Of a stretch of 64,000 nt of DNA, positions 56,720 to 64,000 are shown piece after piece. The DNA is taken from positions 44,488-108,487 of the forward strand of contig NZ_LZHH01000028.1 in NCBI RefSeq assembly GCF_001690595.1, written 5' to 3'. A program made the position numbers and the translations under genes. How positions within the stretch are numbered: the stretch's first letter is position 1; every line of letters starts with the position of its first letter. This stretch comes from Gilliamella sp. Choc5-1. GTDB lineage: Bacteria > Pseudomonadota > Gammaproteobacteria > Enterobacterales > Orbaceae. The notes below the pieces were generated by a model. The model searched no databases and was not told where the DNA came from. It saw only the letters and a program-made list of their open reading frames with translations.

Positions 56720-57514
56720 CTAACCGCCATTAAAAACACTAGTAAAGCGTGATAAAAATGATTTTTGTTCTTGTTTTGGCATGTTCTCAATATTGGCTTG
56801 AATTAGCTGATCGACTTTTTGTGTTTCGTTAACTAAACCTAACTGGTTATAAGCATTACGCATTAACAGCAATGCCTCTTTAGTTGAATCGGTATCAGGA
56901 AACATCGATAGCATGTCAGTGACACGATTAATTACCGCTACATAGGCACCACGTTTAGTATAAAACTGAGCTATTTTTAACTGATAGCGCGCTAACCTGT
57001 TTTTCAAAAATACAAGGCGTTTTTGCGCATCGGCCGTATATTGACTGCTTGGAAAACTTGATACTAAATAAGTAAAATCTTTAAATGCAGCAGCTGCATA
57101 ATCAGCATCGCGGTCTGAACGATCAACGTTAAACCAACCTTGAATCATGTTATCATCTTGCGCCATATTTGAAATACCACGCATATAAATAACCCAATCA
57201 ATATTTTGATGTGTTGGATTCAACTTTAAAAAACGGTCAATTGATGCAATCGCTAATGGTAAATCGGCTGACTTATAATAAGCATAAATCAAATCAAGTT
57301 GTACTTGTTGTGAATAAGGACCAAATGGATAGTTCTTGTCCATAGCCTCTAATACAGCAATACTGGATTTAATATTCCCATTTTCAAGATCTGATTTTGC
57401 TTTATTATAAAGCTCTATTTCCGGTACATTTTCAACATCGGGTTTGGAAGACGTACAGCCAATTAGCAAGCCACTTAAAACAATTGCTAACAAAGAGTGT
57501 AAACGTAATTTCAT
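56720..57514 (-). CDS. bamD: Outer-membrane assembly lipoprotein BamD
   Basis: Essential lipoprotein of the BAM complex that inserts beta-barrel proteins. Lipobox LIGC (Cys20) after the signal peptide, then TSSKPDVENVPEIELYNKA and five TPR motifs (for example FGPYSQQVQLDLIYAYYKSADLPLAIASIDRFLKLNP; YTADAQKRLVFLKNRLA). At 264 aa it is slightly longer than E. coli BamD (245). It is divergent from rluD as in enterics. Confidence 0.97.
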   Translation of the reverse strand: MKLRLHSLLAIVLSGLLIGCTSSKPDVENVPEIELYNKAKSDLENGNIKSSIAVLEAMDKNYPFGPYSQQVQLDLIYAYYKSADLPLAIASIDRFLKLNPTHQNIDWVIYMRGISNMAQDDNMIQGWFNVDRSDRDADYAAAAFKDFTYLVSSFPSSQYTADAQKRLVFLKNRLARYQLKIAQFYTKRGAYVAVINRVTDMLSMFPDTDSTKEALLLMRNAYNQLGLVNETQKVDQLIQANIENMPKQEQKSFLSRFTSVFNGG

Positions 57515-57606
57515 TCAGTTTTCAATCCAAATATAATTAAACATTAAAGGCGATGATTGGTATATAATACTCTAAAACATAACAGCTTAAAATAGATAAA
57601 TTACAC

Positions 57607-58581
57607 ATGCATAAGTTAAAATTATCAACCGAAATTGAACAAACCCAATTAGGGATGCGCTTAGATCAAGCTTTATCGGCGCTTTTTCCTGATTATTCAC
57701 GATCAAGAATAAAAGATTGGATTGTTAATAATAAAGTCATTGTTAATGATGTTATTGTCAACAAACCTAAAGAAAGAGTATTAGGTGGTGAAAAAATCAC
57801 AATCAATGCTGAAATTGAAGAAGAAACTTATCACCAACCCGAAGATATAAAGCTTGATATTGTTTACGAGGATGATGACATTTTAGTGATTAATAAACCT
57901 CGTGATTTAGTTGTGCATCCTGGTGCTGGTAATCCTGATGGCACGGTATTAAATGCCTTATTGCATTATTATCCTGACATAGCACGCGTGCCGCGAGCAG
58001 GTATTGTTCATCGACTCGATAAAGACACCACAGGCTTAATGGTTGTTGCCAAAACCATTAATGCTCAGACCCATTTAGTTGATGCGCTTCAACATCGTGA
58101 AATTACACGGGAATATGAAGCTGTCGCCATGGGCATTATCACTGCAGGAGGCACGGTTGATCAACCAATCACCCGTCACCCAACCAAACGCACTCATATG
58201 GCGGTATTTCCGACAGGAAAACCTGCTGTAACACATTACAGAGTGATGGAAAAGTACCGCCTACATACTCGCTTGCGCTTGCGCTTAGAAACGGGTCGAA
58301 CTCACCAAATTCGTGTACATATGGCGCATATTGCTCACCCATTAATTGGCGATCCACTTTATGGTGGACGCCCAAGGCCTCCTAAAGGTGCAAGCGAATC
58401 GTTTATTCAAACCTTACGCGATTTTGATCGCCAAGCATTGCATGCCACCATGTTACGTTTGTATCACCCTATTACAGGCGAACTTATGCAATGGAACGCA
58501 CCAATACCGCAAGATATGCAAACGCTAATTCAAGCCTTGCAAGAAGATACCGAACAACACAAAGACGAACTAGATTGGTAA
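57607..58581 (+). CDS. rluD: 23S rRNA pseudouridine synthase D
   Basis: Makes pseudouridines 1911, 1915 and 1917 in helix 69 of 23S rRNA. N-terminal S4 domain (about 15-75, LDQALSALFPDYSRSRIKDWI), catalytic Asp138 in HRLDKDTTGLMV, and the conserved RTHQIRVHMAHIAHPLIGDPLYGG. Length 324 aa (E. coli 326). The pgeF ATG lies 5 bp after its stop. Confidence 0.98.
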   Translation: MHKLKLSTEIEQTQLGMRLDQALSALFPDYSRSRIKDWIVNNKVIVNDVIVNKPKERVLGGEKITINAEIEEETYHQPEDIKLDIVYEDDDILVINKPRDLVVHPGAGNPDGTVLNALLHYYPDIARVPRAGIVHRLDKDTTGLMVVAKTINAQTHLVDALQHREITREYEAVAMGIITAGGTVDQPITRHPTKRTHMAVFPTGKPAVTHYRVMEKYRLHTRLRLRLETGRTHQIRVHMAHIAHPLIGDPLYGGRPRPPKGASESFIQTLRDFDRQALHATMLRLYHPITGELMQWNAPIPQDMQTLIQALQEDTEQHKDELDW

Positions 58582-58586
58582 CCAAC

Positions 58587-59354
58587 ATGATAAAATCGAT
58601 TTACCCATATTGGACAGCTCCGAAGAACGTCCATGCCTTGACCACAACACGAATAGGCGGTGTTAGCATGACACCATTTACAAGCTTAAATATGGGAAGT
58701 CGAATAGACGATAATTTAATGCATGTAGCCCAAAATCGCCAACGTGTTATACAGGCAGAACAAATACCAAGTGAACCTTATTGGTTAACACAAACCCACA
58801 GCACCATAGTGTTAGACATATCGCAAAATCCTTTAAAAACGGCAACAGGTAACATTCCTAACCAAACGGCAGAAGCCGACGGATCGTATACTAATCAACC
58901 CAAACAAGTGAGCGTTGTACTTACAGCCGATTGCCTGCCTGTCTTATTTTGTACAACCGAAGGTGACGAAGTTGCGGCAGCGCATGCAGGATGGCGAGGA
59001 TTATGTAACGGAATATTGGAAGAAACCGTCAAAAAATTTGCCTCGTCACCGTCAAATATCATTGCATGGCTTGGGCCAGCAATCAGTGCCAAAAAGTTCG
59101 AAGTTGGTATTGAAGTTAAGGAACAATTTGAAAACATTGACCGCAACGCAAAAACTGCCTTTAAATTAATTAACCCTATAGAACAAAAATACCTAGCCGA
59201 TCTTTACTTAATTGCGAAACAACGCTTACAAGCAATGGGGATAACTAAGATTTTTGGCGGTGATTTTTGTACTTATACCGAACAAGACACGTTTTTTTCA
59301 TACCGTCGAGAAAATAAGACCGGTAGAATGGCATCAATGATTTGGTTCGAATAA
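58587..59354 (+). CDS. pgeF: PgeF/YfiH, peptidoglycan editing factor (laccase-domain)
   Basis: Family member of the YfiH/Cu-oxidase_4 fold; in E. coli it removes L-Ser-containing errors from peptidoglycan precursors and also has purine nucleoside phosphorylase activity in relatives. Motifs: QTHSTIVLDI, LTADCLPVLFC, AAHAGWRGLCNGI, with the conserved His and Cys ligands. The frame opens 32 codons earlier inside rluD, but the conserved start MIKSIYPYWTAPKNVHALTTTRIGG begins at ATG 58587, giving 255 aa (E. coli 243). Confidence 0.94.
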   Translation: MIKSIYPYWTAPKNVHALTTTRIGGVSMTPFTSLNMGSRIDDNLMHVAQNRQRVIQAEQIPSEPYWLTQTHSTIVLDISQNPLKTATGNIPNQTAEADGSYTNQPKQVSVVLTADCLPVLFCTTEGDEVAAAHAGWRGLCNGILEETVKKFASSPSNIIAWLGPAISAKKFEVGIEVKEQFENIDRNAKTAFKLINPIEQKYLADLYLIAKQRLQAMGITKIFGGDFCTYTEQDTFFSYRRENKTGRMASMIWFE

Positions 59355-59422
59355 AAATTAATTTTGTTAATCTTACCTATTAAGTATTAACGATATTTTT
59401 TGTTTTTTAAAGTATTGGATTT

Positions 59423-60037
59423 TTATTCTATATTGGCAAACTTATGGCTTTGCACACTCAAAAACCATTTATTATCCAGTCGATTTTGGTTGATTTTTCC
59501 TAACAACTTTATCGTTTCAAACATATTAAACGCACCATCTTTTTCACAAGGCGATAGATAATAGTGTTTGGCTTGAATATGAGTTTCGATATATTGGCAA
59601 AAATCGATAAAATCGGGGTGATTTTCGGCAACAATGCGCACCTCATTGGCGGAAGGTTGGGGTATTTTTTGGTAGCGTGATTGGTAGCAAAATTTAGGGC
59701 TAATTGCAATGTAATCAACTAACGGATCGACCTTACCAAGCCCATTACTTTCAATGGCGATAAAATACCCCGCTTTTTTAAGTGACAAAAGCAATTCAGG
59801 TAACGCTTTAACCATGGTTGGCTCGCCACCGGTAATTATGATATTTTTAGTTTTATATTTGCTCACTTTGCCAAGCAGTTCCGCCAACGAAAAGCGAGTA
59901 AACTGACGAAAATTAGTATCACACCAAGTACAATTCAAATTGCACCCAGCAAAACGGATAAAAACCGCAGGCATGCCAGTATTATAACCTTCGCCCTGTA
60001 AAGATTCGAAGATTTCAACAATACGAAACTCAACCAT
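59423..60037 (-). CDS. queE: 7-carboxy-7-deazaguanine synthase
   Basis: Radical-SAM enzyme that contracts CPH4 to CDG, the third step of queuosine synthesis. The 204-aa protein has the CxxxCxxC cluster motif CNLNCTWC (C32, C36, C39), the ITGGEP strand, EIFESLQGEGYNTGMPAVFIRF, and the ESNG strand (AIESNGLG). E. coli QueE has 223 aa. Its start is one base from the queD stop codon, so the two are translated together from a preQ1-controlled leader. Confidence 0.95.
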   Translation of the reverse strand: MVEFRIVEIFESLQGEGYNTGMPAVFIRFAGCNLNCTWCDTNFRQFTRFSLAELLGKVSKYKTKNIIITGGEPTMVKALPELLLSLKKAGYFIAIESNGLGKVDPLVDYIAISPKFCYQSRYQKIPQPSANEVRIVAENHPDFIDFCQYIETHIQAKHYYLSPCEKDGAFNMFETIKLLGKINQNRLDNKWFLSVQSHKFANIE

Positions 60038-60038
60038 A

Positions 60039-60461
60039 TTAACTCCGACGATATTCGCAATACGAGGTGGGGGTTTCCCACAATTTGATCATCGAAACAG
60101 GCAAATATTGCGACAGATGATCGAAAATAAACTGACTCATCCCTTCGGCCGTTGTTCGGCAAGGAAAGGCAAAAATCTTGCGATCCATTTCTTGCAGTAA
60201 AGACGCAATACGGCACTCATTAGGATTATTTTGATTATAAAGATAAGCATGGTCGAGAGAATCAACAATATACTGTTTAACGATTTGCTTTAAATCGGCA
60301 TAATCCATGACCATATCTTGGCTTGAACCGCTATCAATAAGATCACCGCTGACTTCGACTAATAAACGGTAAGTATGACCGTGCAGATTGTGACATTTCT
60401 TATTATGCCCGTCTAACATATGACAAGCATCAAATTGAAATTCTTTGGCTATTTTGAACAT
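60039..60461 (-). CDS. queD: 6-carboxytetrahydropterin synthase
   Basis: T-fold enzyme for the second step of preQ0 synthesis. The 140-aa protein (E. coli 121) carries zinc ligands His14 (FDACHML), His27 and His29 (NLHGHTYRL), catalytic Cys23, and DHAYLYN plus the C-terminal KLWETPTSYCEYR with the conserved Glu. Upstream, on the same strand, is a preQ1 class I riboswitch. In E. coli queD and queE are unlinked from the bamD-clpB block, so this pair is an insertion between pgeF and clpB. Confidence 0.96.
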   Translation of the reverse strand: MFKIAKEFQFDACHMLDGHNKKCHNLHGHTYRLLVEVSGDLIDSGSSQDMVMDYADLKQIVKQYIVDSLDHAYLYNQNNPNECRIASLLQEMDRKIFAFPCRTTAEGMSQFIFDHLSQYLPVSMIKLWETPTSYCEYRRS

Positions 60462-60466
60462 GTTGT

Positions 60467-60507
60467 ATTCCTAGTTTTTTTGCGTGGGATGGGTTACGAA
60501 CCACGGT
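60467..60507 (-). promoter_or_regulatory. PreQ1 class I riboswitch in the queD-queE leader
   Basis: Read on the minus strand: CGTGG (60501-60505), loop TTCGTAACCCAT..., CCACG (60483-60487), then the A-rich tail CAAAAAAACTAGGAA ending in the Shine-Dalgarno sequence before the ATG at 60461. Layout and bases are nearly the same as the queF leader. Pseudoknot pairing of the loop C-rich part with the AGG of the tail would hide the ribosome binding site. Confidence 0.85.
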
Positions 60508-60797
60508 TAGATAATCTAACAAAATAAAAAGGGAGCGCTACTATAATCGATAAACGGCAATTTGTCATTTTCACTGGTTAATTAAATGATATTTATTGAC
60601 TATAATTATTCTTACTACCACCTTTATTTTAGCATTGATTAAGCCTAAACTAGTAAATGATTTTGTTGTACAAATTTTATAAAAATATTCTTCACCCGAT
60701 CTTGAAAATTATTCTTCCACACTCATTTAGTGATCAATGCAAATGGTATAAATGTATTAAGCATTTACACCAAATCTATTGCTCAGGAGATTAAACT
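60508..60797. other. Divergent promoter region between queD and clpB
   Basis: Holds the queD-queE promoter and the clpB heat-shock promoter (60701-60729). No gene is visible. The clpB ribosome binding site is GGAG at 60786-60789. Confidence 0.5.
60701..60729 (+). promoter_or_regulatory. Predicted sigma-32 heat-shock promoter of clpB
   Basis: CTTGAAA at 60701-60707 matches the sigma-32 -35 consensus exactly. After about 13 bp, CTCATTTA resembles the -10 CCCCATNTA (60722-60729). It lies 69 bp before the clpB start, and clpB is a classical sigma-32 gene in enterics. Confidence 0.7.
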
Positions 60798-63371
60798 ATG
60801 AGGTTAGATAAACTTACCAACAAATTTCAACAAGCTTTAGCTGATGCACAATCGCTAGCATTAGGTAAAGACAATCAATATATCGAGCCAGTGCATGTCC
60901 TAACAGCCATGCTCAACCAAGAAGGTAGCAGCGTTGCGCCATTATTGAATGCAGCGGGCGCTAATGCGGCTATTTTACAGCAAGAACTAACACAAGCGAT
61001 TGACCGATTACCACAAGTTCAAGGTGTCGGGGCTGATGTATTGCCATCACAAGAATTTATTCGTGTCTTAAATTTGTGTGACAAATTAGCGCAAAAAAAT
61101 GGCGATAGCTATATCTCGTCAGAACTCTTTATACTTGCCGCTTTAGAAGACAAAGGCAGCCTAGGCGATATCCTTAAAAAATCAGGCATCAATAAAGACA
61201 AATTTAGCCAAGCAGTCAACCAAGTAAGAGGGAGCGATAACGTGAACGATCCTAATGCCGAAGATCAACGAGGCGCACTTAAAAAATACACCATTGACTT
61301 AACTGAACGTGCAGAGCAAGGTAAGTTAGATCCTGTAATTGGTCGTGATGAAGAAATTCGTCGTACCATTCAAGTATTACAACGCCGAACCAAAAACAAC
61401 CCTGTACTTATTGGTGAACCGGGTGTAGGTAAAACCGCCATTGTTGAAGGGCTTGCGCAACGCATTGTCAACCGCGAAGTGCCCGAAGGTTTGCGTAACA
61501 AACGTGTTTTATCGTTAGACATGGGCGCATTAATTGCGGGTGCAAAATACCGTGGTGAATTTGAAGAACGCTTAAAAGCGGTACTTAAAGATTTAGCCAA
61601 AGAAGAAGGGCGCATCATCCTATTTATTGACGAAATCCACACCATGGTCGGTGCAGGTAAAAGCGACGGCGCAATGGATGCAGGTAACATGTTAAAGCCA
61701 GCATTAGCGCGTGGTGAATTACACTGCGTTGGGGCAACCACACTTGACGAATATCGCCAATATATTGAAAAAGATCCTGCGTTAGAACGTCGCTTTCAAA
61801 AAGTCTACGTTGCTGAACCAACAGTAGAAGACACGATTGCTATTTTACGCGGATTAAAAGAACGCTACGAATTGCACCACCATGTACAAATTACCGATCC
61901 TGCGATCGTAGCGGCGGCAACTTTGTCGCATCGATATATCTCAGATCGTATGCTACCAGATAAAGCGATAGACCTTATTGACGAAGCCGCATCAAGCATT
62001 CGTATGCAAATGGACTCTAAACCTGAATCTTTAGATCGCCTTGAAAGACGTATCATCCAACTCAAATTGGAACAACAAGCACTCAAAAAAGAATCAGATG
62101 AAGCCAGTAAAAAACGTCTTGAAATGTTAAATGAAGAGCTTACAGAAAAGGAAAAACAGTACGCATCGCTCGAAGAAGAATGGAAATCTGAAAAGGCTGC
62201 TGTTTCAGGTACTCAAAACATTAAAGCCGAATTAGAAAAAGCACGCACTGAAATAGAACAAGCGCGCCGAGCAGGCGATCTCAGTAAAATGTCCGAATTA
62301 CAATACGGCAAAATACCAGAGCTTGAAAAGAAACTCGCCTCGGCAACGCAGTTAGAAGGCAAAACCATAAAGTTATTGCGTAACAAAGTGACCGATAACG
62401 AAATTGCCGAAGTGCTATCAAAAGCAACAGGCATTCCGGTTTCAAGAATGCTTGAAAGCGAAAAAGAAAAATTATTACATATGGAAGATGCGCTACACAA
62501 ACGTGTTATAGGGCAACAAGAAGCGGTTATTGCGGTTGCCAATGCGATTCGACGTAGCCGTGCAGGGCTATCAGACCCGAACAAACCGATTGGATCATTC
62601 CTATTTTTAGGACCAACGGGTGTGGGTAAAACCGAACTATGCAAATCGCTTGCTAACTTCATGTTTGACAGCGAAGACGCCATGGTGCGTATTGATATGT
62701 CTGAATTTATGGAAAAACACTCAGTTGCACGTTTAATCGGTGCGCCTCCGGGTTATGTGGGTTATGAAGAAGGGGGTTACTTAACCGAAGCGGTAAGACG
62801 TCGTCCTTATTCGGTCGTTTTACTTGACGAAGTTGAAAAAGCGCACCCTGATGTGTTTAATATCCTACTACAGGTGTTAGACGACGGACGCTTAACCGAC
62901 GGGCAAGGTCGCACCGTTGATTTTCGTAACACAGTTATCATCATGACATCAAACCTAGGATCTGACCTAATTCAAGGTCAAGTTGATCTAAGTTATAACG
63001 AAATGAAAGCATTGGTTATGACCGTTGTAGCTAAACACTTTAGACCAGAATTTATCAATCGAATTGATGAAACTGTCGTATTCCACCCACTTGGACAAGA
63101 AAACATCAAAGCGATTGCCAAAATTCAATTAGCACACGTTGAAAAACGTTTAGATGAACGTGGTTACCAAATGGATATTTCAGATGCGGCGTTAGAACAT
63201 CTTGCCAAAGTGGGCTTTGACCCAATTTATGGTGCAAGACCACTAAAACGCGCAATACAACAAGAGATCGAAAATCCATTAGCACAACAAATATTGTCAG
63301 GCAAATTAATTCCAGGTAAAGCCATCCATCTGGATTTAGTGGGCGACAATATCGAAGCGAAACAGCAATAA
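60798..63371 (+). CDS. clpB: ClpB disaggregase
   Basis: Hexameric AAA+ chaperone that pulls proteins out of aggregates with DnaK. The 857-aa protein (E. coli 857) has the N-terminal Clp_N domain ([21 protein letters not shown]), NBD1 with Walker [14 protein letters not shown] (about 206) and Walker B ILFIDEIH, the coiled-coil middle domain (about 410-520), NBD2 with [10 protein letters not shown] (about 605) and LLDEVEKA, and a complete C-terminus. It is preceded by a sigma-32 promoter. Confidence 0.99.
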   Translation: MRLDKLTNKFQQALADAQSLALGKDNQYIEPVHVLTAMLNQEGSSVAPLLNAAGANAAILQQELTQAIDRLPQVQGVGADVLPSQEFIRVLNLCDKLAQKNGDSYISSELFILAALEDKGSLGDILKKSGINKDKFSQAVNQVRGSDNVNDPNAEDQRGALKKYTIDLTERAEQGKLDPVIGRDEEIRRTIQVLQRRTKNNPVLIGEPGVGKTAIVEGLAQRIVNREVPEGLRNKRVLSLDMGALIAGAKYRGEFEERLKAVLKDLAKEEGRIILFIDEIHTMVGAGKSDGAMDAGNMLKPALARGELHCVGATTLDEYRQYIEKDPALERRFQKVYVAEPTVEDTIAILRGLKERYELHHHVQITDPAIVAAATLSHRYISDRMLPDKAIDLIDEAASSIRMQMDSKPESLDRLERRIIQLKLEQQALKKESDEASKKRLEMLNEELTEKEKQYASLEEEWKSEKAAVSGTQNIKAELEKARTEIEQARRAGDLSKMSELQYGKIPELEKKLASATQLEGKTIKLLRNKVTDNEIAEVLSKATGIPVSRMLESEKEKLLHMEDALHKRVIGQQEAVIAVANAIRRSRAGLSDPNKPIGSFLFLGPTGVGKTELCKSLANFMFDSEDAMVRIDMSEFMEKHSVARLIGAPPGYVGYEEGGYLTEAVRRRPYSVVLLDEVEKAHPDVFNILLQVLDDGRLTDGQGRTVDFRNTVIIMTSNLGSDLIQGQVDLSYNEMKALVMTVVAKHFRPEFINRIDETVVFHPLGQENIKAIAKIQLAHVEKRLDERGYQMDISDAALEHLAKVGFDPIYGARPLKRAIQQEIENPLAQQILSGKLIPGKAIHLDLVGDNIEAKQQ

Positions 63372-63420
63372 CACACCAAAACAACAAACCGACCTAAATG
63401 GTTGGTTTCAGATTGATGAC

Positions 63421-63450
63421 AAACCTCGATATAATTCGGGGTTTATTTTT
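63421..63450 (+). terminator. Terminator of clpB
   Basis: AAACCTCGA (63421-63429) pairs with TCGGGGTTT (63436-63444) through one G-T, loop TATAAT, then ATTTTTTT. It lies 50 bp after the clpB stop codon and just before the IS481 end. Confidence 0.8.
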
Positions 63451-63456
63451 TATGTA

Positions 63457-64000
63457 TTAGCTCAAACTTGATCTGACAGACACATATTGCTCATCGGCTT
63501 TCATTTTAACAAAATGCGTGTCCGATGAGCAAAATAAATTCTCCAATTGCTTTTCCTTAACCAAGCCCTTTGCATCATTCCATGTTTGCCATGGTGTCTT
63601 CCCATAACAATATTTTCCTGAATGCGTTCTTTCTCGATTGTAAAATTCAAGCCATTGCTCAATATCGTTTTGTATTTCACTCAATTGCGTGTAAATCTTA
63701 CGCCGAAATAAAATATCATAACATTCTGTTTTCATCGTCTTATGGAATCGCTCACAAATACCGTTAGTTTGTGGGCTGTAGGCTTTGGTCTTGGTGTGTT
63801 CAATATCTTCTAGATTAAGATAAAGCTCATAAGCATGGCTCTCCTTATGGCCATTATATTCCGTCCCTCGGTCGGTAAGAATGCGTAACAGCGGCACTTG
63901 TTCGCTGTCAAAGAAAGGAAGGACTTTATCATTGAGCATATCGGCAGCAATCAGACTGTTTTTCTCGGTATAGACTTTAGCAAAAGCGAGTCTGGAATAG
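63457..64000 (-). CDS. IS481-family transposase, C-terminal part (cut by window edge)
   Basis: The open frame runs to the right edge, so the N-terminus is outside. Visible from the edge: SRLAFAKVYTEKNSLIAADML, then ILTDRGTEYNG (second catalytic Asp), AYSPQTNGICERFHKTMKTE (catalytic Glu), and EQWLEFYNRERTHSGKYCYGKTP. These are the rve integrase core motifs of the IS481 family. The internal Met at 63939 is not the real start. It ends close to the clpB terminator. I could not identify the terminal inverted repeat near 63450-63480 because the other end is not in the window. Confidence 0.88.
   Translation of the reverse strand, partial: YSRLAFAKVYTEKNSLIAADMLNDKVLPFFDSEQVPLLRILTDRGTEYNGHKESHAYELYLNLEDIEHTKTKAYSPQTNGICERFHKTMKTECYDILFRRKIYTQLSEIQNDIEQWLEFYNRERTHSGKYCYGKTPWQTWNDAKGLVKEKQLENLFCSSDTHFVKMKADEQYVSVRSSLS

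Overview
The window is a 64 kb piece of an AT-rich gammaproteobacterial chromosome. Gene content and order match Enterobacterales and Pasteurellales blocks: rsmC/holD/rimI, yihI-hemN, yfhM-pbpC-ndk, rplM-rpsI-sspA-sspB, ygiF-glnE, leuS-lptE-holA-nadD and bamD-rluD-pgeF-clpB. The low G+C, reduced genes and mixture of enteric and Pasteurella-like features fit the order Orbales (Gilliamella, Frischella and relatives), but that placement is inference from gene style, not a search result.

Layout. 1-7.5 kb: the 5' end of cyaY (running off the left edge), two unknown exported proteins, thiamine pyrophosphokinase, holD-rimI divergent from rsmC, an unknown two-TM protein, and yihI-(small membrane protein)-hemN. 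7.6-8.4 kb: a decayed IS481-type transposase and empty sequence. 8.4-11.9 kb: coaA, a DUF1090 protein, then queF, queC and the queuosine-precursor transporter yhhQ. 12.2-20.2 kb: the periplasmic defence/peptidoglycan pair yfhM-pbpC, then ndk. 20.3-22.5 kb: an amino-acid ABC importer without a local ATPase gene. 22.7-32.1 kb: a five-gene membrane-stress-like cluster (YjfI/DUF2170, PspA-like, YqiJ-like, YqiK flotillin, 1653-residue AAA+ ATPase). 32.3-34.7 kb: a BasRS (PmrAB)-like two-component system convergent with yrbL. 35-40.2 kb: rplM-rpsI, a 3.1 kb group II intron lying between the rpsI stop codon and the operon terminator, then sspA-sspB. 40.6-47.5 kb: a secreted lectin-like/adhesin-like protein with a hexanucleotide repeat, a CYTH protein, an unknown polytopic membrane protein, and glnE. 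47.5-53.8 kb: ttcA, efpL, yeiW, lysP, infA, nadD, holA, lptE. 53.8-63.4 kb: leuS, bamD, rluD, pgeF, queE-queD, clpB. The right edge cuts an IS481-family transposase.

How it works together. All four dedicated preQ0/preQ1 enzymes (QueD, QueE, QueC, QueF) plus the transporter YhhQ are here, in two loci about 49 kb apart. Both loci have a leader matching the class I preQ1 riboswitch, and a third, shorter pseudoknot precedes yhhQ, so the pathway looks like one RNA-controlled regulon. The PspA/flotillin/giant-ATPase cluster is the least understood functional unit and the best candidate for an under-described system; a perfect 15-bp inverted repeat stands in front of it. The intron carries three oddities: its position in a ribosomal-protein 3' UTR, a 17-bp copy of the rpsI 3' end inside it, and a frameshift that separates its reverse transcriptase from the HNH nuclease domain.
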